In this document: positions 18,226 to 26,211 of the stretch, piece after piece
Layout: every line of letters starts with the position of its first letter
Position numbering within the stretch: the stretch's first letter is position 1
Assembly: GCF_902499115.1 (NCBI RefSeq)
Contig: NZ_CABVPN010000003.1
Span: 62,001 to 126,000, forward strand
Direction: 5' to 3'
Source of the DNA: Burkholderia diffusa
GTDB taxonomy: Bacteria; Pseudomonadota; Gammaproteobacteria; Burkholderiales; Burkholderiaceae
DNA length: 64,000 nucleotides
Program-made: the position numbers and the translations under genes
Notes under the pieces: generated by a model
The model's database searches: none
Told to the model about the DNA's origin: nothing
What the model saw: only the letters and a program-made list of their open reading frames with translations

Positions 18226-18441
18226 TTATTTGCCGACCTGGTTGCCGATGATGCCGCCGGCTGCCGCGCCGCCCAGCGTCGACAGCGCGTTGCCGCCGAT
18301 CGCCGCGCCGGCGACGCCGCCGACACCCGCACCAATCGCGGTATCGCGCTGGCGTCGTGTCATCGAATCACAGGCCGAGAGGCTGGCCACCGTCGCGACG
18401 AGCAGCGCGCATACCCCAAAACGCCGAATCGAATGGTTCAT
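18226..18441 (-). CDS. Glycine-zipper lipoprotein (OsmB-like)
   Basis: Starting at MNHSIRRFGVCALLVATV the gene encodes 71 residues; a longer frame to 18498 adds an unlikely Arg-rich extension. The lipobox LSAC puts the lipidated Cys at residue 24. After a short polar stretch (DSMTRRQRDT) the rest is a glycine zipper, AIGAGVGGVAGAAIGG then GGAAAGGIIGNQVGK, like OsmB and Rick-17kDa family lipoproteins. Its location is the outer-membrane inner leaflet; osmotic or envelope-stress roles are known for relatives. Confidence 0.8.
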   Translation of the reverse strand: MNHSIRRFGVCALLVATVASLSACDSMTRRQRDTAIGAGVGGVAGAAIGGNALSTLGGAAAGGIIGNQVGK

Positions 18442-18627
18442 GATCGTTGTCCTTGTGGTAGTGAACGGAGGTCGCGCGACCGCCTGACGGCCGCGCATGC
18501 AATCAATCTACGCGTCGTTCCGCGCGGCGGTTGTAAGGACTTGTTAAGGCTCGAGCGGTTTCGTAATCAATTGTTTCCCGTGCGCCGGCGGGTACACGGG
18601 ATGCGTGCGCTCGGGATGCGTGCGCGC

Positions 18628-18655
18628 AAAAAAAGCCCGCTCGAAAGCGGGCTTT
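18628..18655 (-). terminator. Rho-independent terminator of thiC
   Basis: AGCCCGCT (18634-18641), loop CGAA, AGCGGGCT (18646-18653) form an 8-bp stem. On the minus strand it is followed by a run of seven T, 60 bp downstream of the thiC stop. Confidence 0.8.
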
Positions 18656-18712
18656 CTGCCGTGCTTCACGAAGCGAAGCGGTCCGTGCGGACCGCCGCGT
18701 TCGCTTGCCGAC

Positions 18713-20644
18713 TTACTGACGGTGATAGATCTCGGCGCCGGTCTTCACGAACTCGACCGCCTTGACTTCCATCCCCTTCTTCAGCGCCTCGGTTTCCGAC
18801 ACGCCCTGCTGCGCCGCGAACTCGCGCACGTCCTGCGTGATCTTCATCGAGCAGAAGTGCGGGCCGCACATCGAGCAGAAGTGCGCGACCTTCGCCGAAT
18901 CCTTCGGCAGCGTCTCGTCGTGGAATTCGCGCGCCTTGTCCGGGTCGAGGCCGATGTTGAACTGGTCTTCCCAGCGGAACTCGAAACGCGCCTTCGACAG
19001 CGCGTTGTCGCGCACCTGCGCGCCGGGGTGACCCTTGGCCAGGTCGGCCGCGTGCGCGGCGAGCTTGTACGTGATGATCCCTTCCTTCACGTCGTCCTTG
19101 TTCGGCAGCCCGAGGTGCTCCTTCGGCGTCACGTAGCACAGCATCGCGGTGCCGAACCAGCCGATCATCGCGGCACCGATGCCCGACGTGATGTGGTCGT
19201 AGCCCGGTGCGATGTCGGTGGTCAGCGGCCCGAGCGTATAGAACGGTGCTTCCTTGCACCAGTCGAGCTGGAGATCCATGTTCTCCTTGATCAACTGCAT
19301 CGGCACGTGGCCGGGGCCTTCGATCATCACCTGCACGTCGTGCTTCCACGCGATTTGCGTGAGCTCGCCGAGCGTCTTCAGTTCGCCGAGCTGCGCTTCG
19401 TCGTTCGCGTCGTAGATCGAGCCGGGACGCAGGCCGTCACCGAGGGAGAAGCTCACGTCGTACGCCTTCATGATCTCGCAGATCTCTTCGAAGTGTTCGT
19501 ACAGGAAGCTTTCCTTGTGATGCGCGAGGCACCACTTCGCCATGATCGAGCCGCCGCGCGACACGATGCCCGTCATCCGGTTCGCGGTGAGCGGCACGTA
19601 CTGCAGGCGCACGCCCGCGTGGATCGTGAAGTAGTCGACGCCTTGCTCGGCCTGCTCGATCAGCGTGTCGCGGAAGATTTCCCAGGTCAGGTCCTCCGCC
19701 TTGCCGTTGACCTTTTCGAGCGCCTGGTAGATCGGCACCGTGCCGATCGGCACCGGGCTGTTGCGGATGATCCACTCGCGCGTTTCGTGGATGTGCTTGC
19801 CGGTCGACAGGTCCATCACCGTGTCGCCGCCCCAGCGGATCGCCCACGTCATCTTGTCGACTTCCTCGCCGATCGACGACGTGACGGCCGAGTTGCCGAT
19901 GTTCGCGTTGATCTTCACGAGGAAGTTGCGGCCGATGATCATCGGCTCGGATTCCGGGTGGTTGATGTTCGCGGGGATGATCGCGCGGCCGCGCGCGACT
20001 TCGTCGCGCACGAACTCGGGGGTGATCTCGGCCAGCGCGTTCGCGCCGAAGGCCGCGGCGCCGAACGCCTGGCCCGGGTGCTGGCGGCCCATCATCGCGG
20101 CGAGCTTCGCGCCGTTCGGGCCGCTCGACTTCAGGCTCTCGATGTACTCGGCGCGGCGCTGGTTCTCGCGGATCGCGATGTATTCCATTTCCGGCGTGAT
20201 GATGCCCTGGCGCGCGTAGTGCATCTGCGTGACGTTCTTGCCGGCTTGCGCGCGGCGCGGGTTGCGATGCAGGCCCGGGAAACGCAGGTCGGCGGTGGCC
20301 GGGTCGGCCGCGCGCTCGAGGCCGTACCGGCTCGACAGGCCGTCGAGCACCTCGGTGTCGCCGCGCGCTTCGATCCAGCGCTGGCGCAGTGCCGGCAGGC
20401 CGGCGCGGATGTCGATCTTCGCGTCCGGATCGGTGTAGGGGCCCGACGTGTCGTACACGTAGATCGGCGGGTTCTTTTCGCCGCCGAAGCCGGTCGGGGT
20501 GTCGGCCTGCGTGATTTCACGCATCGGCACGCGGATGTCGGGCTGCGAGCCGGTTACATAAACCTTTCGCGAATTGGGCAGCGGGGCGACGGCAGCGGCG
20601 TCGACATGGGCGTCCGCGGACAGAAACTTCGGATTGGCGTTCAT
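18713..20644 (-). CDS. thiC: Phosphomethylpyrimidine synthase ThiC
   Basis: The 643-residue protein starts MNANPKFLSADAHVDAAAV. It belongs to the radical-SAM-like ThiC family, which converts 5-aminoimidazole ribotide to HMP phosphate, the pyrimidine half of thiamine. Conserved blocks include PIYVYDTSGPYTDP, the GPGHVPMQLIKENMD segment, APGYDHITSGIGAAMIGWFGTAMLCYVTPKEHLGLP (two adjoining stretches) and the C-terminal CSMCGPHFC cluster, whose CX2CX4C spacing binds the [4Fe-4S] centre. A strong AGGAG precedes the ATG. A TPP riboswitch lies upstream and a terminator downstream, so the gene appears monocistronic. Confidence 0.97.
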   Translation of the reverse strand: MNANPKFLSADAHVDAAAVAPLPNSRKVYVTGSQPDIRVPMREITQADTPTGFGGEKNPPIYVYDTSGPYTDPDAKIDIRAGLPALRQRWIEARGDTEVLDGLSSRYGLERAADPATADLRFPGLHRNPRRAQAGKNVTQMHYARQGIITPEMEYIAIRENQRRAEYIESLKSSGPNGAKLAAMMGRQHPGQAFGAAAFGANALAEITPEFVRDEVARGRAIIPANINHPESEPMIIGRNFLVKINANIGNSAVTSSIGEEVDKMTWAIRWGGDTVMDLSTGKHIHETREWIIRNSPVPIGTVPIYQALEKVNGKAEDLTWEIFRDTLIEQAEQGVDYFTIHAGVRLQYVPLTANRMTGIVSRGGSIMAKWCLAHHKESFLYEHFEEICEIMKAYDVSFSLGDGLRPGSIYDANDEAQLGELKTLGELTQIAWKHDVQVMIEGPGHVPMQLIKENMDLQLDWCKEAPFYTLGPLTTDIAPGYDHITSGIGAAMIGWFGTAMLCYVTPKEHLGLPNKDDVKEGIITYKLAAHAADLAKGHPGAQVRDNALSKARFEFRWEDQFNIGLDPDKAREFHDETLPKDSAKVAHFCSMCGPHFCSMKITQDVREFAAQQGVSETEALKKGMEVKAVEFVKTGAEIYHRQ

Positions 20645-20780
20645 GCAATCTCCTGTGTGAGCGCCGGACAGGCGCCACGGCGCTTGCCCGGAGCCCTTGA
20701 CGAATGTGGGGCTCGAGCTAAGCAGGAGACGAGGCTTGGTGAGGCGGCGGATTTCGTCAGAAGGATGGCGGCGAAATCCG
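20645..20780 (-). promoter_or_regulatory. Expression platform of the thiC riboswitch
   Basis: Two structures lie between aptamer and start codon. A perfect 9-bp hairpin, CGGATTTCG / CGAAATCCG (20748-20756 and 20772-20780), directly follows the aptamer. An anti-Shine-Dalgarno, UCUCCUG in the transcript (20723-20729), is fully complementary to the thiC Shine-Dalgarno CAGGAGA (20649-20655). This predicts control at translation initiation, the usual mode for TPP switches in Gram-negative bacteria. Confidence 0.6.
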
Positions 20781-20782
20781 TA

Positions 20783-20880
20783 CGCTTCCCTGCGCTGGCA
20801 TTATCCAGATCAGGTTCAAAGGGTATTTCTCACCCGCAATGCCGGTTGTTTGACCGAACGCATTGCAGGACCCCCGCGTT
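20783..20880 (-). ncRNA. TPP (THI-box) riboswitch
   Basis: On the minus strand the region holds the TPP aptamer signature: GGGTGAGA, then ACCC, then GAACCTGATCTGGATAATGC followed by CAGCGCAGGGAAGC. The conserved UGAGA (pyrimidine-binding loop) and the CUGAUCUGG...AGCGCAGGGAA strands are intact. It lies 138 bp upstream of thiC on the same strand and should reduce thiC expression when thiamine pyrophosphate is abundant. Confidence 0.95.
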
Positions 20881-21154
20881 AGCAGCGCACACGATACACT
20901 GGCTTCGCGGCGGTTTCAACCGGTGGCAGATCGGTTGCCGCGGTGCAGTTGCAGCATTGCGGGCGGCGCGCCAGCCGCGCAAGCCGCGATGCATGACACC
21001 GCCGCACGGCCCTGCAGCCCGGCTGACAACGACGGCGCGGCGCAGCATTGCGGCACTTCTGGCAGCCCCAAAAAAATATTTTCGAAACGGCTGTCATATC
21101 CCGCGACGTCCTCCGTCTATTCGTCTCCTCAAACCCATGTTTCGGAGAGATGTC

Positions 21155-21406
21155 ATGAAAAAAGTACTGATCGCAGCGTGTGTCGCCGGTTTCGCCATGG
21201 CCGCAACGGGTGCGTATGCGCAGAACGACGCGATGTCGAAGGAAGGCTCGTCGATGTCGAAGGATGCGATGGGCCACGACGCGATGGCGAAGGATGGGGC
21301 GATGAAGAAAGGCGCCATGAAGAAGCACGCGATGAAGAAGGACGCGATGTCGCACGACGCGATGGGCAAGTCGATGTCGGGCGACAAGATGGCACCGTCG
21401 AACTGA
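21155..21406 (+). CDS. Pentapeptide MxKDx repeat protein, secreted
   Basis: An 83-residue product with a signal peptide (MKKVLIAACVAGFAMAATGAYAQ). The mature protein is almost entirely degenerate five-residue repeats of the form Met-x-Lys/His-Asp/Lys-Ala: MSKDA, MGHDA, MAKDG, MKKGA, MKKHA, MKKDA, MSHDA. This is the MXKDX pentapeptide family, whose function is not established. The Met/His/Asp richness could suit periplasmic metal binding or methionine-sulfoxide scavenging, but that is inference. It precedes a cytochrome b and a molybdenum oxidoreductase gene on the same strand. Confidence 0.88.
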   Translation: MKKVLIAACVAGFAMAATGAYAQNDAMSKEGSSMSKDAMGHDAMAKDGAMKKGAMKKHAMKKDAMSHDAMGKSMSGDKMAPSN

Positions 21407-21494
21407 CCGACGCGGGCGGGGCGCGGCCCGCGCATGCGGTATACGAGGCCGCCCGCGCATCGCGCACCGCCGCAACGTTTCGGGAGTCTTCATC

Positions 21495-22127
21495 ATGCAA
21501 ACCGTTCCCGCTGCCGGGCGCACGGCAGCCACGCCGCCCGCCCGCAAGATTCATCCGCTGTGGGTGCGCGTGAGCCACTGGCTCAACGCGCTCGCGGCGA
21601 TCCTGATGGCACTGTCCGGCTGGCGCATCTACGATGCGTCGCCGATCTATCCGCCGTTCACGTTCGCGCACGGCATCACGCTCGGCGGCTGGCTGGGCGG
21701 CGCGCTCCAATGGCATTTCGCGGCGATGTGGCTGCTGGTCTGCAACGGGCTGTTCTACCTCGCGATGTCGATCGCGACGGGCCGCCTCGCGCGCAAGATG
21801 CTGCCCGTCACGCCAGCGTCGATATGGCGCGACGTGCGTGCGGCGCTGGGCGGCCGGTTGTCGCACGACGACCTGAGCGTCTACAACGCGGTGCAGCGTG
21901 CCGCATACCTGACCGCGATCGTCGATCTGATCGTGCTGGTGCTGTCGGGGCTCACGATCTGGAAGTCCGTGCAGTTTCCGCTGCTGCGCGAGTTGTTCGG
22001 CGGTTACGACAACGCGCGCGTCGTGCACTTCTGGGCGATGTCGCTGCTCGTCGCATTTTTCGTCGTACACGTCGCGATGGCGCTGCTGGTGCCGCGCTCG
22101 CTGCTCGCGATGCTGCGCGGTCGCTGA
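21495..22127 (+). CDS. Membrane cytochrome b561/b6-type subunit
   Basis: A 210-residue inner-membrane protein with four to five hydrophobic helices. HPLWVRVSHWLNALAAILM carries the first haem-ligand-like His, FAHGITLGGWLG and LQWHFAAMWLL follow, and VVHFWAMSLLVAFFVVHVAMALL near the C-terminus supplies two more His residues 14 apart. This is the di-haem four-helix bundle of the cytochrome b561/hydrogenase b-subunit family. It probably passes electrons from the quinone pool to the molybdenum protein encoded 29 bp downstream, like MsrQ for MsrP but from a different family. Confidence 0.85.
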   Translation: MQTVPAAGRTAATPPARKIHPLWVRVSHWLNALAAILMALSGWRIYDASPIYPPFTFAHGITLGGWLGGALQWHFAAMWLLVCNGLFYLAMSIATGRLARKMLPVTPASIWRDVRAALGGRLSHDDLSVYNAVQRAAYLTAIVDLIVLVLSGLTIWKSVQFPLLRELFGGYDNARVVHFWAMSLLVAFFVVHVAMALLVPRSLLAMLRGR

Positions 22128-22156
22128 CCCGCACGCCGCGGGCGAAGGAACCCATC

Positions 22157-22945
22157 ATGTCGGAATCCGGAAACAACCGCGGTCAGCCGAGCTGGATGCT
22201 CGACCGCAAGTCGCTCGAGCTCGACGTGCGCCGCGAACTCGAGATGCCGTCGCGGCGCCTCTTCAACCGGCGCGTGCTGACGCTCGGCGGCCTGACGATG
22301 CTGACCGGCTGCACGCTGCAGGACGACGCATCGGTCAACGCGTTCCTCGAGAAGGTGTCGCGCATGAACGATCGCGTGCAGGCCTGGCTGTTCAGCGGCG
22401 AGCGGCTCGCGCCGACCTATACCGAGGCCGACATCACGCGGCCGTTCCCGTTCAACGCGTATTACGGCATCGACGACGTGCCGCACGTCGACGCATCGAC
22501 GTACCAGCTCGTGCTGTCGGGCCGGGTGACGGGCAAGCGCGTGTGGACGCTCGACGAGCTGTATGCGCTGCCGCACGCGGAGCAGATCACGCGGCACATC
22601 TGCGTGGAAGGGTGGAGCGCGATCGGCCGCTGGGGCGGCACGCCGTTCGGCGCGTTTCTGGCACGCGTCGGCGCCGATACGCACGCGAAATACGTCGGCT
22701 TCAAATGCGCGGACGATTACTACGAAAGCATCGACATGCCGACCGCGCTGCATCCGCAGACGCTGCTCGCATTCGACTACGACGGCCGTCGCCTGCCGCC
22801 CGAATTCGGCTTTCCGATGAAGCTGCGGATGCCGACCAAGCTCGGCTACAAGAATCCGAAGCACATCATGGAAATCTTCGTGACCGACACCTACCCGGGC
22901 GGCTACTGGGTCGATCAGGGGTACAACTGGTTCGGCGGATCGTGA
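22157..22945 (+). CDS. Molybdopterin-dependent oxidoreductase (sulfite-oxidase fold), Tat lipoprotein-like
   Basis: The product has 262 residues from MSESGNNRGQPSWMLDRKSL; a longer in-frame extension overlaps the cytochrome gene and is rejected. The twin-arginine-like SRRLFNRR is followed by a short hydrophobic stretch ending in LTGC (Cys52), suggesting Tat export and lipid anchoring. The molybdenum ligand Cys149 sits in RHICVEGWSAIGRWGG, and FKCADDYYESIDMPTALHPQTLLA is the usual sulfite-oxidase/MsrP block. It probably reduces or oxidises a periplasmic substrate using electrons through the preceding cytochrome b. The substrate is unknown; methionine sulfoxide repair is one option. Confidence 0.85.
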   Translation: MSESGNNRGQPSWMLDRKSLELDVRRELEMPSRRLFNRRVLTLGGLTMLTGCTLQDDASVNAFLEKVSRMNDRVQAWLFSGERLAPTYTEADITRPFPFNAYYGIDDVPHVDASTYQLVLSGRVTGKRVWTLDELYALPHAEQITRHICVEGWSAIGRWGGTPFGAFLARVGADTHAKYVGFKCADDYYESIDMPTALHPQTLLAFDYDGRRLPPEFGFPMKLRMPTKLGYKNPKHIMEIFVTDTYPGGYWVDQGYNWFGGS

Positions 22946-22987
22946 GCGGCGGGGCGCGGCCCCGCACCGCCGTGCTTCACGGCTGCG

Positions 22988-23188
22988 TCAGGCGGATTCG
23001 CGTACCTGCAGATCGACGCGCAGGCCGACCGCCGCCGCCATGCTCACGGGCGCGTCGAACCCGAACAGGTTCATCTTGCCGCGCAACAGATCGGACCCGC
23101 GCGGCTGAGTGACACCCAGCTGCTTCGCGGCTTCGGCCGGCTGGCCCTCGCTGGCGTCACGGACATGCGTATCGCATCCGTCGGTCAT
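22988..23188 (-). pseudogene. Remnant of a HigA/HTH_37-type antitoxin or XRE regulator
   Basis: The 66-residue frame from 23188 contains EAAKQLGVTQPRGSDLLRGK followed by MNLFGFDAPVSMAAAVGLRVDLQV. This is the second half of the helix-turn-helix fold seen in HTH_37-type regulators, many of which are antitoxins. The usual preceding helix and the LTQ that starts the HTH are replaced by unrelated residues (MTDGCDTHVRDASEGQP), and VSDL has become GSDL. No toxin gene adjoins it. I read it as a decayed fragment, though a short functional peptide cannot be excluded. Confidence 0.5.
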
Positions 23189-23567
23189 CGTTTCTTCCCG
23201 ATCGTCAACGCACGATAGCGCCGTGCGGCCCGCGCGACGTCCGCGCAGCGCATATCCGGCCCCGGATTCCCGTTCGTCCGGATGCCGAAAAATGTCGCGC
23301 CGAAACGTCAGTCGATATCCTTTCAGACGGGTCCGATGATGCTTTCGAATCCTTGATGCCATAATGCCGAGCGTGCGCGGCCAAAGCCGTCTGCGCGCGT
23401 ATTTTTGACCCTCTGCCGCCGCTTGCCGGTCCTTATTCGTCGCCGTTCGCACTGCCATGTCGTTCCGCACGTTCGTCTCCGCCTTCCTGGTCCCGTCAGG
23501 GCCGTTTGCCGGCATTGCCGGCGTCTTTCAGCGGAGCACGCGACACGTCGTGCGGGCGAGCTGAACG
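23189..23567. other. Intergenic region upstream of the DMT gene
   Basis: These 379 bases show no supported gene. Only arginine-rich antisense frames occur. The region presumably holds the promoter of the downstream transporter and decayed DNA related to the HTH fragment on its left. Confidence 0.35.
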
Positions 23568-24749
23568 ATGACGCCGCTCGACCGCCTCCTCGATTTCCTC
23601 GCTCGCCTGCCGATCCGGATCCGCCTGCCGCAAAGCCGCGGCGGCCGTGTCGCTCTGGCCCTGGTATTCATCTATTTCGTCTGGGGCTCGACCTACAGCG
23701 GCCTGCATTTCGCGCTGCAGTCGTTCCCGCCGCTGCTGCTGTCGGGGCTGCGCAACCTGCTCGGCGGGATCGGTCTGTTCATCTTCGCGCTGCGTCGCAA
23801 GCCCGAATGGCCGACGCTGCTGGAAATCCGCAACTCGGCGATCGTCGGCACGATGCTGGTCGCGCTGTCGTCCGGCACCATCGCGCTCGGGATGCGCACG
23901 GTCAGCAGCGGCTCGGCCGCGGTGATGGTCGCGACCGTGCCGCTCTTCGCGACCGTGATCGCGGCGGTCGCCGGGCGTCCGGTGACGAAGGGCGAGTGGG
24001 CGGCCGTCGCGCTCGGGATGGTCGGCATCGTCGTGCTGAATTCGGGCGGCGCGGCCGCCGCGAACTCGGCGCTCGGCACGATCTGCGTGCTCGCCGGCGC
24101 GCTGTTCTGGGCGGGCGGTGCGCATCTCGCGACGCGGCTCAAGCTGCCGTCGGACCTGTTTCTGTCGACATCGCTGCAGATCGGCCTGGGCGGGTTGATG
24201 TCCACGATCGCCGCGTGGCTGATGGGCGAGCGCATCGAGCAGGTCGCGGTCGGTCCGGTGTTCGCGTTCGTCTACCTGATGGTGTTCTGCACGATGGCCG
24301 CGTACGTCGCGTACGGCTACCTGATTCGCCATACGAGCCCGATCATCGCGAGCAGCTGCATGTACGTGAACCCGATCGTCGCGGTCGCGCTCGGCGCGCT
24401 GATGCTCGGCGAGCCCGTGACGACGGCGACCGTGGTCGCGACGGTCGCGATCCTCGGCAGCGTCGGGCTGTCGTTCGTGTTCGATCCCGCGCGCCGGCCC
24501 GCGGCGCGCGCGGCGGCCGACGCTTCATCGGCCGCGGCAACCGTGGCCGTCGAATCAGCGGCAGGTGCGGCGTCCGCACCGGATCAAGCCGCGATGCCGG
24601 ACCCGGCACCGATCCTCGCGCCTTCCGCGGTATCGCTTGCGGTGCCGGTACCGGCTGCCGTCGTGGACCCGACCGCGGTCATGGATCCCGCCCCGGCATT
24701 CACGCTTCCACCGGCCGACGAACCGGCCGCGTCTCGCGCCGACGCGTGA
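23568..24749 (+). CDS. DMT-superfamily (EamA) transporter with long Ala/Pro tail
   Basis: A 393-residue protein. Residues about 25-310 form ten helices in two EamA repeats (LVFIYFVWGSTYSGLHFAL, VATVPLFATVIAAVAGRPV, CTMAAYVAYGYLIRHTSPI, SSCMYVNPIVAVALGALMLG). The sequence resembles RhtA/YedA type exporters of drugs or metabolites. After FVFDPARRP the last 85 residues are low-complexity Ala, Pro, Ser and Val (for example ADASSAAATVAVESAAGAA) with no predicted structure. That tail is unusual for the family. It is convergent with the MFS gene, 21 bp apart. Confidence 0.85.
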   Translation: MTPLDRLLDFLARLPIRIRLPQSRGGRVALALVFIYFVWGSTYSGLHFALQSFPPLLLSGLRNLLGGIGLFIFALRRKPEWPTLLEIRNSAIVGTMLVALSSGTIALGMRTVSSGSAAVMVATVPLFATVIAAVAGRPVTKGEWAAVALGMVGIVVLNSGGAAAANSALGTICVLAGALFWAGGAHLATRLKLPSDLFLSTSLQIGLGGLMSTIAAWLMGERIEQVAVGPVFAFVYLMVFCTMAAYVAYGYLIRHTSPIIASSCMYVNPIVAVALGALMLGEPVTTATVVATVAILGSVGLSFVFDPARRPAARAAADASSAAATVAVESAAGAASAPDQAAMPDPAPILAPSAVSLAVPVPAAVVDPTAVMDPAPAFTLPPADEPAASRADA

Positions 24750-24770
24750 CGCCGGCGCGCGGGGCGGCGT

Positions 24771-25970
24771 TCAGCCGTGCCGTGCGCCGCGATGGTGGGA
24801 CCAGCCGGCGAGCGCGGCAAACAGCAGGCCGGCCGCGCACATGCCGGTCCAGCCGAACGCGTGCCACGCGGCGACTCCGGCCGACGAGCCGAGCGCGCCG
24901 CCAATGAAGTAGCACACCATGTACACGGTGTTCACGCGGCTGCGCGCCTCGGGCTTCAGCGCATAGATGCGCGACTGGTTCGAGATCTGCGCGGCCTGCA
25001 CGCCGACATCCAGCACGATCACGCCGATCACGAGCCCGACGAGGCTCGTCCCCGACAGCGCGAAAATCACGAACGACGCCGCGAGCAGTGCGATCGCGAG
25101 CGAGATGATCGCGCGCGGGCCGCGCTTGTCCGCGAAACGTCCCGCGTATGGCGCGGCCAGCGCACCCGCCGCGCCGACGATCCCGAAGAGACCTGCGGCC
25201 TGCGGGCCGAGGTGGAACGGCGCGCCGGCGAGCAGCAGCGTGAGCACCGGCCAGAACGCGCTGAACGCGGCGAACAGCGCGGCGCCGGTCAGCGATGCCT
25301 CGCGCAGCCCGCGCAGTTCGACCACGAGGTGCCACATCGAACCGAGCAGCTTGCCGTACGGCAGCGTCGACGTCGGCGAACTGCGCGGCAGTCGCAGCAC
25401 GATCACCGCGGCCAGCGCGACGAGCGCTGCGACCGATGCACCGAACACCGCCCGCCAGCCGAAATATTCGGCGACGAAGCCGGCCGCCGTGCGCGCCAGC
25501 AGGATGCCGAGCAGCAGGCCGCTCATCACGGTGCCGACTGCATGCCCGCGCTCGGCCGGCGGCGCGATTTCGGCCGCGAACGGCACGGCCTGCTGCGCGA
25601 TCGTCGCGAGCACGCCGATCGCGAGGCTCGCGCCGGCGAGCACCGCGAGCGATGGCGCGGTCGCGGCCACGATCAGCGCGATCGACAGGCCCGCGATCTG
25701 CATCAGGATCAGCCCGCGGCGATCGAAACGGTCGCCGAGCGGCGCGAGCAGGAACATGCCGGCCGCGTAGCCGAGCTGCGTCGCGGTCGGCACCGCGCCG
25801 ATCCATGACGCGCCGTCGGGAAAGGCCGAGCGGAAGCTGTCGAGTAGCGGCTGGTTGTAATAGATGTTCGCGACCGATACGCCCGCGATCGTCGCGAGCA
25901 GCAACAGCAGGCTGCGCGAATAGTGGGGCGAGGCGGCGTCGGTCGGACGATCGGTGGAGGCGGCGGACAT
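24771..25970 (-). CDS. MFS transporter (DHA1-like efflux protein)
   Basis: The start MSAASTDRPTDAASPHYSRS gives 399 residues; an earlier in-frame ATG at 26048 is possible but adds an unlikely leader. Twelve helices are predicted, with SVANIYYNQPLLDSFR in helix 1, then the motif-A-like segment APLGDRFDRRGLILMQIAGLS and, in the second half, GRFADKRGPRAIISL. IYYNQPLLD is typical of a DHA1 subgroup common in Burkholderia (YfcJ/YtbD-like). It probably exports a small molecule; no substrate is indicated. Confidence 0.85.
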   Translation of the reverse strand: MSAASTDRPTDAASPHYSRSLLLLLATIAGVSVANIYYNQPLLDSFRSAFPDGASWIGAVPTATQLGYAAGMFLLAPLGDRFDRRGLILMQIAGLSIALIVAATAPSLAVLAGASLAIGVLATIAQQAVPFAAEIAPPAERGHAVGTVMSGLLLGILLARTAAGFVAEYFGWRAVFGASVAALVALAAVIVLRLPRSSPTSTLPYGKLLGSMWHLVVELRGLREASLTGAALFAAFSAFWPVLTLLLAGAPFHLGPQAAGLFGIVGAAGALAAPYAGRFADKRGPRAIISLAIALLAASFVIFALSGTSLVGLVIGVIVLDVGVQAAQISNQSRIYALKPEARSRVNTVYMVCYFIGGALGSSAGVAAWHAFGWTGMCAAGLLFAALAGWSHHRGARHG

Positions 25971-26211
25971 GGCGGCAACGGAACGAAGTTGGGCGGCGTG
26001 GGCGCGCGGCACGGCGTCGGCCGCGCGCCGATCGAGGGTGCCGATCATACCGGAGCACGGTGAATCCTGCCGGCCGTGCCGCCAGGCGATCGGGCGGCAC
26101 GGCCAGGGCGTGACGGGCCGCTTTCAGTCGCTATCGGTCGCTATCGGTCGCGATCCGCCGAACGGGCCGCGACCGCCCGCAGCCGCCCGTCATCGCGAGC
26201 GACGCGCGCCT

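Noticed and set aside
18605..21406. A 933-codon plus-strand frame running through thiC into the MxKDx gene
   Set aside because: The part opposite thiC is antisense sequence. Only the last 83 codons, with their own ATG and signal peptide, are real.
26121..26155. Short tandem repeat CTATCGGTCG (two copies plus partials)
   Set aside because: Two copies of 10 bp in a gap are compatible with chance or slippage. No function is suggested.
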